Assembly: GCF_001556105.1 (NCBI RefSeq)
Contig: NZ_LSIF01000055.1
Span: forward strand, 62,001-126,000
DNA: 64,000 nt
DNA from: Pseudoxanthomonas mexicana
GTDB taxonomy: Bacteria > Pseudomonadota > Gammaproteobacteria > Xanthomonadales > Xanthomonadaceae
Direction: 5' to 3'
The notes beneath the pieces are model-generated. The model did no database searches. It worked only from the letters and a program-made list of their open reading frames with translations, and was not told where the DNA came from. Shown here piece after piece: positions 9,137 through 18,034 of this stretch (the first letter of the stretch is position 1; every line of letters begins with the position of its first letter). The translations under genes were made by a program, and so were the position numbers.

Positions 9137-9609
9137 TCAGCCGCGCACGGCGGCTTCGATCTTCGCGACGTCGATCTTCTGCATCGTCATCAAGGCGGCG
9201 AACGCGCGCTTGGCGACGTCGCGGTCCGGGTTCGCCATGGCGTCGGTCAGCACGCGCGGGGTGATCTGCCAGTTCAGGCCCCACTTGTCCTTGCACCAGC
9301 CGCAGGCGCTCTCGCGACCGCCGTTGCCGACGATGGCGTTCCACAGGCGGTCGGTTTCCGCTTGGTCATCGGTGGCGATCTGGAACGAGAACGCTTCGCT
9401 GTGCTTGAACGCATCGCCGCCGTTCAAACCGATGCACGGAATGCCATAGACGGTGAACTCCACCGTCAGCACGTCGCCTTCCTTGCCGGACGGATAGTCG
9501 CCGGGCGCGCGGCGCTCACCGCGCTGTCGGGAAAGGTCATGGCGTAGAAGTTCGCCGCTTCTTCGGCGTCGTGGTTGTACCAGAGGCAGATCGTGTTCTT
9601 CGGGGTCAT
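9137..9609 (-). pseudogene. VOC-family (PhnB-like) protein with an internal frameshift
   Basis: Starting at the ATG at 9609 (GGAG about 7 nt upstream), the frame reads MTPKNTICLWYNHDAEEAAN up to FPDSAVSA and then runs into a stop. The rest of the family sequence (RAPGDYPSGKEGDVLTVEFT through ESACGWCKDKWGLNWQITPR) is in another frame. The shift falls at about 9508-9520, in a GC-only run, and one added base would restore the frame; the span is 473 nt, not a multiple of three. Both halves look otherwise intact, so this is either a recent inactivating deletion or a consensus error. Intact relatives are small glyoxalase/PhnB-fold proteins of unknown substrate. Confidence 0.75.
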
Positions 9610-9786
9610 GATGGTCTCCAGGAGGGTGCGAACGGCGGTGCGAACAGGCCATCCATCGCTTCATCCGCAACACTCCCGCTGCCTGTGCAGCTATCCGTGT
9701 GTTGCATGGATCATATGAATCCACGGCGACGAGCGGGTCATGCGGAAATCGACAAGCCGCATGAACGCCTTCACCCGGGCGACGGC

Positions 9787-11313
9787 TTACGCCCAGGGCG
9801 ACAGGGCGATCGTCAATTGCGCCTGGAATCCCTTGTTCGATGCCACCGGGACGGCGAACAGCGTGGGCGAGGCCTGCGCCACGCCGACGGCCTTCTTGCC
9901 CATCCGCGCGACTTCCGCCGCGTTCTTGGGGCCGGTCGCCCAGTGCTCGTCGGCCCAGACGTAGCGCAATGCCCACGTGCCGTCGTCGTTGCGCTTGGCG
10001 AACAGCACCAGGGTGTCGCGGAACAGGAACTCGCCGGGGATGTGCTGCTTGAGGAACAGCGCGCCGTCCACTTCGTAGCCGGCGGTCGACACCGCCAGGT
10101 CGATCGAGAACGACACTTCGCTGCCGGCGGTGATCTTCGAACTGTCCAGGTAGACCGAGAACAGCGTGGGCGCGCGGGCGTTGCGGATCAGGTTGCCGTC
10201 CTGGTCGAACAGCTCCGCGTACTCGCGCCGCACCGCGCTCTCGTGCGCCTTGGTCCGCGAGGTGAGGTCGTAGGTGTAGGCGCCGCGTGGCGCCACCGTG
10301 GTTTCGATGTAGTACGACGAGGCGATCTTCTTGCCGCGCTTGCGCGCCTGTTCGATCTCCGGAGGGAATGGCAACGCCGTGATGTCCAGCCGCGCGCTGG
10401 CGCTGAGGTCGCCGAACAGGAAGCGCGAGAGGTTCTGGTAGCCCTCTTCGGAATTGACGATGCCGAAGAAGCCGCTGTGGCTGCGGTTGACGAACGCGCG
10501 CGGGCTGTCGGCCACGTACGCGTTCTCGATCCGCACCAGGCCATCGCTCAATTGCCCGGCGGCCATCGCCGACAGGCCGTTCGCTACCGCATAGTCGCGG
10601 CTGTTGGTGCCGATCAGACTGAAGAAGCGTGCCGGTGGGAAGCCCGAGTCTCCCAGCGTGTTGACCTTTTCCTTGGGCACCTTGAGGTACTTCGCCATCA
10701 CGCCGCGGTTGAAGTTGTCCAGGTCGTTGATCGACAGCAGGCTGGGCACGTTGATGCCGCCCACCTCGATGCCGTTGTGCGGCGTGGCGTAGGTGAACAC
10801 CTTGTCGACCATGCCGCGGACGTCCGCGCTCGCGACCTCCGGATTCTGCAGCAGGCAGCGGCAGATCAGCCCGCCCATCGAATGCGCCACCAGGTAGACG
10901 CGGAACGCCTTGCGGTCGGCGTCGTTGTTGCCGCAGATGCGGTCGCGCAGCGCGACGATGAGCTGGCCCAGCGATGTCGCGGCGTCGGGAATGGAGGGGG
11001 TCTTGCCGCTGCCGAAAGCGGGGTCGGCGTCGTCGTAATAGCGATGGATGACGATGCTGCGCGGCGACAGCCTGCCGCTGTTCTCCGCGCCGGCTGCATA
11101 CGTGTCGCGGTAGTCGTAGTCCTTCATCAGCCGCACCAGCGGCGATTCGAACACGAACTTCACGATGCGCCCGTCCTGCGCCTGGCGGATCTTGGTCGAC
11201 CCGGCCTCGAAGCCCATGTACGGCGTCGACGTGGTCTGGACGACTTCATCCTTCGTCATCGCATAACCGCGGACGTAGATGATCGGATAGAACGGTCGCT
11301 GGATCCTGGCCAT
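9787..11313 (-). CDS. alpha/beta-hydrolase, lipase/esterase-like
   Basis: A 508-residue protein without an evident signal peptide. The lipase signature VYLVAHSMGGLICRCLL (nucleophile Ser in HSMGG) lies near residue 145, followed by FTYATPHNGIEVGG, typical of PGAP1/triacylglycerol-lipase-like hydrolases. The C-terminal 170 residues (from about 340) are beta-rich and unlike a catalytic domain. The ATG at 11313 sits behind GGGAGGG. It stands alone between divergent and convergent genes. The substrate is unknown. Confidence 0.8.
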   Translation of the reverse strand: MARIQRPFYPIIYVRGYAMTKDEVVQTTSTPYMGFEAGSTKIRQAQDGRIVKFVFESPLVRLMKDYDYRDTYAAGAENSGRLSPRSIVIHRYYDDADPAFGSGKTPSIPDAATSLGQLIVALRDRICGNNDADRKAFRVYLVAHSMGGLICRCLLQNPEVASADVRGMVDKVFTYATPHNGIEVGGINVPSLLSINDLDNFNRGVMAKYLKVPKEKVNTLGDSGFPPARFFSLIGTNSRDYAVANGLSAMAAGQLSDGLVRIENAYVADSPRAFVNRSHSGFFGIVNSEEGYQNLSRFLFGDLSASARLDITALPFPPEIEQARKRGKKIASSYYIETTVAPRGAYTYDLTSRTKAHESAVRREYAELFDQDGNLIRNARAPTLFSVYLDSSKITAGSEVSFSIDLAVSTAGYEVDGALFLKQHIPGEFLFRDTLVLFAKRNDDGTWALRYVWADEHWATGPKNAAEVARMGKKAVGVAQASPTLFAVPVASNKGFQAQLTIALSPWA

Positions 11314-11453
11314 GGGCTTCCCTCCCTTTGCGTCTTCGGATGACTACCAGAGGTTCACGACAATGCCGGCGTTCGAAGGACACGTGCATGCGCCCGCCGG
11401 GTCGCAGCGGTTAGGATGAAGGCCCGATCCGTGCGATGTCCAATCGAGGTGGC

Positions 11454-12503
11454 ATGAACAGGCGACATTTCCTTGGTAGTGCGGCACTGATGGCCGCTGC
11501 GTCCACCGTGCCGTTCGCGGTTGCTTCCACCGCATCGGCGGCCACGCCGCGCAAGCACCTGCTGCCGGCTGCGCTGAATCCCGGCGACACGGTCGCGCTG
11601 GTGAGTCCGTCGGGTGCCACCGACGAGCCGTTCGACCTGCAGCTCGCGCAGGAAGCGATGGAAGCGCTGGGCCTGAAGGTCAAGGTCGCCCCGCACCTCG
11701 CGTCGCGCTACGGGCATCTTGCCGGCCGTGATGCCGAGCGGGCAGGGGATCTCAACGCCATGTTCGCCGATCGCGAGGTCAAGGCCATCATCTGCGCACG
11801 CGGCGGTTCCGGCGCGGCGCGGCTGCTGCCACTGCTCGACTACGCGGCGATCCGTCGCAACCCGAAGATCCTGCTGGGCTACTCCGACATCACCGCGCTG
11901 CACAACGCGCTGCTCTCGCAGGCCGGACTGGTCAGCTTCCACGGCCCGATCGGCATTGGCAGCTGGAACACGTTCAACGCCGACCAGTTCCGCCGCGTGT
12001 TCTTCCAGCGCGAACAGATGCAATACGCGAACAGCACCGACAGGGGCGACGAGCTGGTGCAGCGCAAGAACCGCACCGTCACCATCACCGGTGGCAAGGC
12101 GCAGGGCGAACTGGTGGGCGGCAACCTGACCGTGCTCACGGCGCTCGCCGGCTCGCCGTACCTGCCGGACTTCAGCGGCAAGATCCTGTTCCTCGAAGAC
12201 GTATCCGAGGCGCCCTACCGCATCGACCGCATGCTCAGCACGCTGCGGCTGATGGGCGCGCTGGACAAGGTCAAGGGCGTGATCTTCGGCGAATGCACCG
12301 AGTGCGATCCCGGCGGCGGTTACGGCTCGCTGACGCTGCCGGAGATCTTCGACGACTACTTCAGACCGCTGAAGATCCCCGCGTATCGCGGCGCGATGAT
12401 CGGCCACATCCGCCAGCAGTTCATCGTGCCGGTCGGTGGCAAGGTCGAGATGGATGCGGATGCCGGCACGTTCCGGATGCTGGAGCCGGTGTTCGCCGCC
12501 TGA
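11454..12503 (+). CDS. LD-carboxypeptidase, peptidase family S66 (LdcA-like), Tat-exported
   Basis: A 349-residue protein with a twin-arginine signal (MNRRHFLGSAALMAAAS). S66 landmarks are visible: ICARGGSGAARLLPLLDY, the nucleophile Ser in LLGYSDITALH, the Glu in LFLEDVSEAPYRIDRML and the His in GHIRQQFIVPVG, making the Ser-Glu-His triad. Family members cleave the L,D bond between meso-diaminopimelate and the terminal D-Ala of murein tetrapeptides during recycling. A Tat-exported form would work in the periplasm, unlike cytosolic E. coli LdcA. The ATG at 11454 has GAGGTGGC directly upstream. Confidence 0.88.
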   Translation: MNRRHFLGSAALMAAASTVPFAVASTASAATPRKHLLPAALNPGDTVALVSPSGATDEPFDLQLAQEAMEALGLKVKVAPHLASRYGHLAGRDAERAGDLNAMFADREVKAIICARGGSGAARLLPLLDYAAIRRNPKILLGYSDITALHNALLSQAGLVSFHGPIGIGSWNTFNADQFRRVFFQREQMQYANSTDRGDELVQRKNRTVTITGGKAQGELVGGNLTVLTALAGSPYLPDFSGKILFLEDVSEAPYRIDRMLSTLRLMGALDKVKGVIFGECTECDPGGGYGSLTLPEIFDDYFRPLKIPAYRGAMIGHIRQQFIVPVGGKVEMDADAGTFRMLEPVFAA

Positions 12504-12650
12504 TGAGCGTCGGCCCCGGCTTGTGCCCGGGGCCGGTGGGTGTGACTATCGACGCGCAGGGGTCCTCGAGGCAGCCGACATCGCGACGTGGCACGCCATC
12601 GGCGTGCCGTCGCGGGGTGATGGCTCGCTTCGCATGAAGGACATCCCGTC

Positions 12651-13460
12651 ATGCCGTCATCGCCCCCCGTCGAATCGATCGCAGCCTGTGCCGACACGAT
12701 CGGCGCGCGTACCGCAGGGCACCTCGACCACCTGTGGCGACTCATCATGCCGTCGCAGGGAGGCGTGGCCGATGCGGACTGGTTCCGCCTGATCTCCGGC
12801 GAGCCACACCCGCTGGGCAACGTGGCCATCCTCGCGTGGGACGACCACGACGAAGCCGCCATCGCGGCCGTCACGCCGTTGCTCTCGATCCCGCAGCCTT
12901 CCGCCGCCATCTGCCTGCATGGCGCCAGCGAGCACCTCGCCGGCGTGCTGGCCGCGCGTGGTTTCCAGCCGCACGGCGCGATGCCGGCGATGGCGGTGGA
13001 CATCCACGACGTGGCGACGACCTCGCTGCCGCACGGCGACACGTTCGAGCGTATCGCCACCCCGGCGGCGTTCGGCGAATGGACCGATGTCCTCGCCACC
13101 GGCTATGACCTCCCGCGCGGGTTGTCGCGGATGCTGTCGCCGGAGGCGCTCGGCGCCGATCCGGCGGACGATGCAGCGATCCAGTTCTTCGCCATCCGTC
13201 GCGACGGCCGTCTCGTCGCGACCTCGATGATGTTCCTCGACGACGGACTCGCAGGCCTCTACTGCGTGACCACGTTGCAGGACGCGCGCGGGCAGGGGCT
13301 GGGCGCGCATGTCACCGCCGAGCCGCTGCGTCGCGCACGGACGCTGGGTTACCGCGTCGGCGTACTGCAGTCGTCCGACGCGGGGCATCCGGTCTATCGC
13401 CGGCTCGGCTTCCAGGATGTAGGCGCGGTGCCGTTGTTCATTCGCATGCCGGGCAGCTGA
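12651..13460 (+). CDS. GNAT-family N-acetyltransferase
   Basis: A 269-residue protein. The C-terminal 130 residues form a GNAT fold with the acetyl-CoA loop ARGQGLGAHVTAEPLRRA and the terminal pattern HPVYRRLGFQDVG. The N-terminal half is a more divergent GNAT-like or helical extension. The ATG at 12651 has AAGGA 9 nt upstream. The acceptor substrate cannot be told from the sequence. The gene stands alone, convergent with the YkgJ gene. Confidence 0.8.
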   Translation: MPSSPPVESIAACADTIGARTAGHLDHLWRLIMPSQGGVADADWFRLISGEPHPLGNVAILAWDDHDEAAIAAVTPLLSIPQPSAAICLHGASEHLAGVLAARGFQPHGAMPAMAVDIHDVATTSLPHGDTFERIATPAAFGEWTDVLATGYDLPRGLSRMLSPEALGADPADDAAIQFFAIRRDGRLVATSMMFLDDGLAGLYCVTTLQDARGQGLGAHVTAEPLRRARTLGYRVGVLQSSDAGHPVYRRLGFQDVGAVPLFIRMPGS

Positions 13461-13481
13461 CGGCTTCCCCGGCCTGGCTGC

Positions 13482-13790
13482 TCAATACAGTGTCAGTGGG
13501 ATGCCACGTGAGGTGCGGTCGAGATAGTCGGCGCGCACGTCGCGGCAGTAGGCGCCGGACATGACGAAGCGGCGGCAGATCTCCGGGCGCGTTTCATAGA
13601 TCGAGCAGCACATGCGCGCGGCGTCGATCGCCACGCACCAGCCTTCCTCGTCACGGGCCATGACGTGCAGGCCGGCGTCGGTATGCGTGGTCAGGTGGGC
13701 GGGAATGCCGTCCTCCGGCTGCAACACCACGGTCAGGCGGCAGCACACGGCATCGCAGCGTTCGCACAGAGGGACGGCCACGGCGCTCAT
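13482..13790 (-). CDS. YkgJ-family cysteine-cluster protein
   Basis: A 102-residue protein with the cysteine pattern of the YkgJ family: CERCDAVCCRLTV at the N-terminus, GWCVAI and RMCCSIYETRPEICRRF in the middle, and AYCRDVRADY near the end. The family is thought to bind zinc or an iron-sulfur cluster; its function is not established. It lies 21 nt from the convergent GNAT gene. Confidence 0.85.
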   Translation of the reverse strand: MSAVAVPLCERCDAVCCRLTVVLQPEDGIPAHLTTHTDAGLHVMARDEEGWCVAIDAARMCCSIYETRPEICRRFVMSGAYCRDVRADYLDRTSRGIPLTLY

Positions 13791-14109
13791 GCATCACGCC
13801 CAGGGCGACGCAGCGGAAGGAGGGGATGGCATGCAGCGTGGAACCGATGACCCGGCATGGGGCGCTCCCGGAAAGACGTCAGCCCTTGCAGGCATGACGC
13901 GTGGAGGACAGCGCAGCGGGCGACAACAACGGTCGGACGGGACGCAGGAGAAACAGCGGCGCCATTCTAGGCGTTCGCTCCGGTACCCGCCTGAAGCGGG
14001 CCCGCGGAACTGAACGGATGGGTCAGGTTGTGCGCCATCGATCGAGGTGCCCTGTAGGCGATGTCCAGCGCGAACTGGAGGATGCACCCCCGAATCAAGG
14101 ACGACTGTG
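13791..14109. other. intergenic stretch without a recognised feature
   Basis: About 320 nt between the divergent YkgJ gene and the small membrane protein gene. Reading frames across it have no recognisable protein and no family match. A weak imperfect hairpin (CCGCCTGAAGCGGGCCCGCGG region, about 13984-14008) is visible. I see no clear promoter or RNA gene. Confidence 0.4.
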
Positions 14110-14643
14110 ATGCCGAATGCTGCGTTGCCCCAGATCGACCGCATCACGCCCAGAACGCACCGCGTCGTCCTGATGGCGGCGGGTATTGCCCTGCTGGCCT
14201 GGTCGTTGCGTGCGTTGTGGCAGGGATCGTGGCAACTGGATCCGCTTTCGCTGGTGGGGATATTGATCGCCTTGGGTGGCATCGGTGCGGCGCTGCTGCT
14301 GATCGTGGCGTCCCTCGCGGCCGAGTCGCGCGAGCGGTGGCAGTACCCACCGAAGGCGCTGGTGATCCATCGCAGGGTGTGGGGGCGTGAGGGCGAGATT
14401 CGGCTGGACGCCGCCAATGTCGCCTCCATCCAGGTGCTGCATCTCACTGAGTTCGACATGCCGGACCGCTGGCGCGTCACGGTACGTCCTCGGGCAGGAA
14501 TGGCGGTGACCCGATCGCGTTGGGTCTTGCCCGATCATGTGTCCGTGTTCGAAACCGACGATTTCGCTTCGCGCGAAGCGGCGGAAGCCGCGCTGCATGT
14601 ATTGCGGGAGCACCTGGGCATGCCGGCGCTTCGCACACGGTAG
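14110..14643 (+). CDS. small two-TM membrane protein, intact paralogue of 2082-2624
   Basis: A 177-residue protein with two membrane helices (about 22-40 and 48-70, the second GILIALGGIGAALLLIVASL), then a soluble domain starting YPPKALVIHRRVWGREGEI and containing DAANVASIQV. The C-terminal helix FASREAAEAALHVLREHLG is present. The ATG at 14110 has AAGGA 8 nt upstream. The same architecture and motif occur at 2082-2624. Function unknown; bacterial PH-like membrane proteins share this size and layout, but the assignment is tentative. Confidence 0.7.
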   Translation: MPNAALPQIDRITPRTHRVVLMAAGIALLAWSLRALWQGSWQLDPLSLVGILIALGGIGAALLLIVASLAAESRERWQYPPKALVIHRRVWGREGEIRLDAANVASIQVLHLTEFDMPDRWRVTVRPRAGMAVTRSRWVLPDHVSVFETDDFASREAAEAALHVLREHLGMPALRTR

Positions 14644-14650
14644 ACGAGCG

Positions 14651-14971
14651 TTACATCAGCAGGCAGTCGATCCCGTCCAGCGTGATGTGGATCAGCAGGC
14701 CGATGCCGAACCAGCGGGTTTTCTTCGGCAGCGTGAGGCCGGCGTAGACGGCGATGGCGGGCCAGGTATGCAGCGGATGGAAGCCGATGCTGCAGCGGCC
14801 GGGCGCGTAGATCGGATCGGCGAGCAGGTGGTCGAGGTCGATCACCCAGGCGGCCAGCATCCACAGCGCGGCGCGTTTCCAGTCCTTCGGCCAGCACAGC
14901 CGCGCCGCTGCGACGGGCACGATGACGTGCAGCAGCAGGTGGAGCGGGGCGCGCAGCTCGAACTCGGGCAT
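14651..14971 (-). CDS. DUF6122-like small membrane protein
   Basis: A 106-residue membrane protein (MPEFELRAPLHLLLHVIVPV) with three to four hydrophobic segments. The polar motifs WVIDLDHLLADP, FHPLHTWP and LLIHITLDGIDC resemble the His/Asp pattern of membrane metal-dependent hydrolase-like proteins, and the whole matches DUF6122 as I remember it. Its start is 7 nt downstream of the yaiI stop, so it is the last gene of a three-gene operon. Function unknown. Confidence 0.7.
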   Translation of the reverse strand: MPEFELRAPLHLLLHVIVPVAAARLCWPKDWKRAALWMLAAWVIDLDHLLADPIYAPGRCSIGFHPLHTWPAIAVYAGLTLPKKTRWFGIGLLIHITLDGIDCLLM

Positions 14972-14978
14972 GGCGTTC

Positions 14979-15449
14979 TCAGCGGCGCGCGGCCAGCCAG
15001 CGGTCGAGCTGGTTGGCGAAGGCCTGGCGGTCGCGTGCATTGAACGCGGCCGGGCCGCCGGTCTGCACGCCGGCCCCGCGCAGCTCGTCCATGAAATTCC
15101 GCATCGACAGCCGCTCGGCGATGTTGTCCGTGGTGAAGCGGTCGCCGCGCGGATTGACGGCCTGCGCGCCGTTGGCGAGCACGCGCGCGGCCAGCGGGAT
15201 GTCCTGGGTGACCACGAGGTCACCGGCCTGGGCGCGTTCGACGATGGCGTCGTCGGCGACGTCGTAGCCGCCCTGTACCTGGAGCGCCCGGATGAACCGC
15301 GAGGGCGGGGTGCGCAGCCACTGGTTCGCCACCAGCGTGACGGCCACCGGTGCGCGTTCGGCGGCGCGGAACAGGATGTCCTTCACCGGTCCCGGGCAGG
15401 CGTCGGCATCCACCCAGACCTGGGCGGCGGGGACCCCGGGCTCACTCAT
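14979..15449 (-). CDS. yaiI: YaiI/YqxD family protein (DUF188)
   Basis: A 156-residue protein matching the UPF0178 family: [20 protein letters not shown] at the N-terminus (conserved DADACP), [20 protein letters not shown] in the middle, and ARGDRF-like [20 protein letters not shown]. The fold is PIN-like and the conserved acidic residues suggest a nuclease, but the activity is not established. Its start overlaps the stop of the upstream Lys-rich gene by 4 nt, which indicates translational coupling. Confidence 0.92.
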   Translation of the reverse strand: MSEPGVPAAQVWVDADACPGPVKDILFRAAERAPVAVTLVANQWLRTPPSRFIRALQVQGGYDVADDAIVERAQAGDLVVTQDIPLAARVLANGAQAVNPRGDRFTTDNIAERLSMRNFMDELRGAGVQTGGPAAFNARDRQAFANQLDRWLAARR

Positions 15450-15613
15450 TCCGGCGCGGTGTCGGACTCAGACTCGGATTCCGGTACATCGGGAGCGTCA
15501 TCGGAACGGCCGGCGTCGCGTTCGGCACGCTTCTTGGCGTCCTTCTCGTCCTTCTTCTTTTTCTTGGCCAGCTCGCGCTGGCGCTTCTCGAACGAATAAT
15601 TGGGTTTGGCCAT
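15446..15613 (-). CDS. small Lys-rich hypothetical protein
   Basis: A 55-residue protein, [20 protein letters not shown] and onward, with a very basic first half and an acidic, Ser/Glu-rich tail. Short proteins of this type, beginning [12 protein letters not shown], occur in many Proteobacteria with unknown function. Its last codons overlap the yaiI start (ATGA), so it leads the yaiI operon. The ATG at 15613 is the natural start; an upstream in-frame codon adds only an uncharacteristic Pro-rich stretch. Confidence 0.75.
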   Translation of the reverse strand: MAKPNYSFEKRQRELAKKKKKDEKDAKKRAERDAGRSDDAPDVPESESESDTAPE

Positions 15614-16070
15614 GCTGGGGGTCCTGTGAAGAGGGGCGGGCACCGGAAGACACGGGCGCCAAGGCGTACACGATAGCCGGCTTCCGCGCGGGTGTCCTGC
15701 GGCACGTGGCCGGCGTCAGGTTTTACGGGTCGTGTCCGGACGGCGTGTGGCCCGCGTGGCGTCGGCATCACGGGCCGTTGGGCGCGGTGCGGCGGGCGCT
15801 CGTGGACGTTGCGGCATCGCGGGCGTCGGGTGCCTGCGGGGAAGGGCGCCCATGGCGTCTTCTACGGGTGACGCCGCCGCCCGAGGCGGACCTGGTCAAC
15901 GTGGGCGTGTTCTGGCCGCCAACCGGGGGCCGCCGACGGCGTCTGGGCAGATCGCTCCGTATGCCTCGTCCGAAGACATGGCGCTGCAGGCTTCCAAGCA
16001 GGTGAATCGCGGGCCACTTCTGGAAGATCCTGCCGCCGCCGTGATGCGGCCGGCGGCAGGCTGACCTCCG
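15614..16070. other. long intergenic stretch with one strong hairpin
   Basis: About 460 nt without a convincing gene on either strand; the long frames that cross it have no family resemblance. Near the right end, CCTGCCGCCG at 16029-16038 pairs perfectly with CGGCGGCAGG at 16051-16060. It could end transcription from the esterase gene that stops at 16071, but no T-run follows on that strand. Confidence 0.4.
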
Positions 16071-17897
16071 TCACGGCAGCGTGTAGGTCACCGAGAGCCT
16101 GGCGGTCGCACCACGGTCGATCCACAGGTAGTTCGTCGCCGTCTGGTTGGCGCTGAATCGCAAGCGCAGCTGGGTGCGTCCGCTGCGGTTGATCGCGGTG
16201 CGGCCGGCCGTGTCGAACACGGTGCTGGTCTGGTTGCCGCCGGTGAAGGCGGGCACCTGCGCACTGCCGGATGACGTGGTGGCCGCCGACCAGTCCGCTG
16301 CCTCGACGGTGCAGGCACCGAAACAGCCGTTGCGCACATCGACGACCATCGTATTGCCTGCCGGACTGTTCCACGGATCGCCGCTGGCGCTGCGGTAGGC
16401 GACGGTCAGCACCGCCGACGTCACCACTGCGTTGTCCGGCAGCGACGCGGTGTCGAACGACAGCACCGCGCGGTTGTAGTTGCCGTCGGTGCCACGTCCG
16501 ATCGCCAGGCCGTAGTACGCCTCCAGCGTGCCGACTGCGGCGCTGCCGCCGGCGGCGGTGGCCTTGATGTAGCCATCGTTGGTGTCTTCGTTGTTGAACA
16601 CCACGGTGACCGGCGAGCCGCCGCTGCTGCCGCCCGTCACGGTGACATTGACCGGTGCCGACGTGCCGGTGTTGCCGGCCAGGTCGACAGCACGCGCCGA
16701 CAGCACATGCGCGCCATTGCCGGTGCCGCTGCTGTTCCAGGCCAGCGTGTACGGCGCACTGGCATCGCTGCCGAGCAGCGCGCCGTCGAGCAGGAAGTCC
16801 ACGCGCGCCACGCCGACATCATCGCTGGCCGTGGCCGACAGCGTGAGCGTGCCGCTGACGGTGGCACCGTTCGCCGGCGAGGTCAGCGTCGCGGTCGGCG
16901 CCACGCCGTCCAGGTTGTCCAGGCCGAAGAAGCGGGCGATGTAGTAACTGGAGCAGATATTGACGTCGAGGATGTAGGCGCCGGCGGTGCCGCACTGGGT
17001 TTCGCCGGTACCGGGATCGACCGGCGTGCCGTGGCCCATGCCGGTGACGACGTAGGTTTCCAGCTTCGCGACGCCGCTGGCGTTCTTGTAGACCTTGTGC
17101 GGATATCCGCTGACGGTGTCGCTGACGTCGGCGACCGTGTCGATGCCGTGCACATCGGCCCACTGTTCCAGGCTCTCGGTGAAATTGGCGGGGCGCACGG
17201 TGTAGTCGGCGTCGCCGTGCCAGATCGAGACGATGGGCCATGGACCGGTCCAGTTGCTGGCCGCGCGGACCTTCGCACCCCATTGGGCCGGCGTGAGGTC
17301 GCTGCCGGGATTCATGCAGCTGAAAGCGGCGGTCTGCGTGGTCGCGCAGCGGTAGGGAATGCCGGCCACGATGGCGCCACCGGCGAACACGTCCGGATAG
17401 GTCGCCAGCATCACCGAGGTCATCGCACCGCCCGCGGACAGGCCGGTGACGTAGACGCGGGCGGGATCGATGCCGTGGTCCGCGACCATGCGGTCGACCA
17501 TCTGCTTGATCGACAGTGGCTCGCCCTGTCCGCGCGTGGTGTCGGCGGTCTCGAACCAGGTGAAGCAGCGACTGCTGTTGTTGGCGGTCTGCTGCTCCGG
17601 CAGCAGCAGCGCGAAGCCGAAGCGGTTGGCCAGCAATTCCCAGCCGGTCTCGGCGTCGTAGTTGGCGGCGGACTGCGCACAGCCGTGCAGTGCGACCACC
17701 AACGGCGCGTTCGCCGGCAAGCCCGCAGGCACGACCTTGTACATCTTCAGGTTGCCGGGATTGCCGCCGAAGCCGGTGACTTCGGTCAGCGCCAGCACGT
17801 GGCCGCTGGCGAACAGGCAGGACAGGACGAGCAGGGCGCCGATGCGGCGGAGACGGTGACGCAGGGCAGGACACGACAGCAGGGCAGTGATCGACAT
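16071..17897 (-). CDS. secreted PHB-depolymerase-family esterase with Ig-like and beta-sandwich C-terminal domains
   Basis: A 608-residue secreted protein. The signal peptide ends near ASGHVLA. The catalytic domain (about 40-330) has an oxyanion-hole His (VVALHGCAQSAANYD), the nucleophile VTGLSAGGAMTSVM, the Asp in WHGDADYTV and the His in GMGHGTPV. It matches the PhaZ/feruloyl-esterase-type depolymerase family. Next comes an Ig-like domain (APTATLTSPANGATVSGTLT) and, after a Gly/Ser linker, a beta-sandwich of the DNRLRE type that probably mediates binding. The ATG at 17897 has GGAGGTG about 7 nt upstream. The natural polymer cannot be told from the sequence. Confidence 0.88.
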   Translation of the reverse strand: MSITALLSCPALRHRLRRIGALLVLSCLFASGHVLALTEVTGFGGNPGNLKMYKVVPAGLPANAPLVVALHGCAQSAANYDAETGWELLANRFGFALLLPEQQTANNSSRCFTWFETADTTRGQGEPLSIKQMVDRMVADHGIDPARVYVTGLSAGGAMTSVMLATYPDVFAGGAIVAGIPYRCATTQTAAFSCMNPGSDLTPAQWGAKVRAASNWTGPWPIVSIWHGDADYTVRPANFTESLEQWADVHGIDTVADVSDTVSGYPHKVYKNASGVAKLETYVVTGMGHGTPVDPGTGETQCGTAGAYILDVNICSSYYIARFFGLDNLDGVAPTATLTSPANGATVSGTLTLSATASDDVGVARVDFLLDGALLGSDASAPYTLAWNSSGTGNGAHVLSARAVDLAGNTGTSAPVNVTVTGGSSGGSPVTVVFNNEDTNDGYIKATAAGGSAAVGTLEAYYGLAIGRGTDGNYNRAVLSFDTASLPDNAVVTSAVLTVAYRSASGDPWNSPAGNTMVVDVRNGCFGACTVEAADWSAATTSSGSAQVPAFTGGNQTSTVFDTAGRTAINRSGRTQLRLRFSANQTATNYLWIDRGATARLSVTYTLP

Positions 17898-18034
17898 CGA
17901 CGGCACCTCCGGTGTGAAGTGGCGGCAGTGGGCCACAGCGCATGCCGGCGGGGCATTGGCCAAAGGGGAAAGCTGCGATGCAGCATTCGCCGACGGTGAC
18001 GCAGGTTGTTGGTGGCAGGGGGGCTTACCGGCGC

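Noticed and set aside
9571..11343. A 590-codon open frame opposite the lipase-like gene
   Set aside because: No recognisable domain, His/Arg/Val-rich composition typical of reverse frames, and full overlap with a gene that has a clear lipase motif.
13794..14480. A long reverse-strand frame over the small membrane protein
   Set aside because: Overlaps a gene with a good ribosome-binding site and a paralogue; no sequence features of its own.
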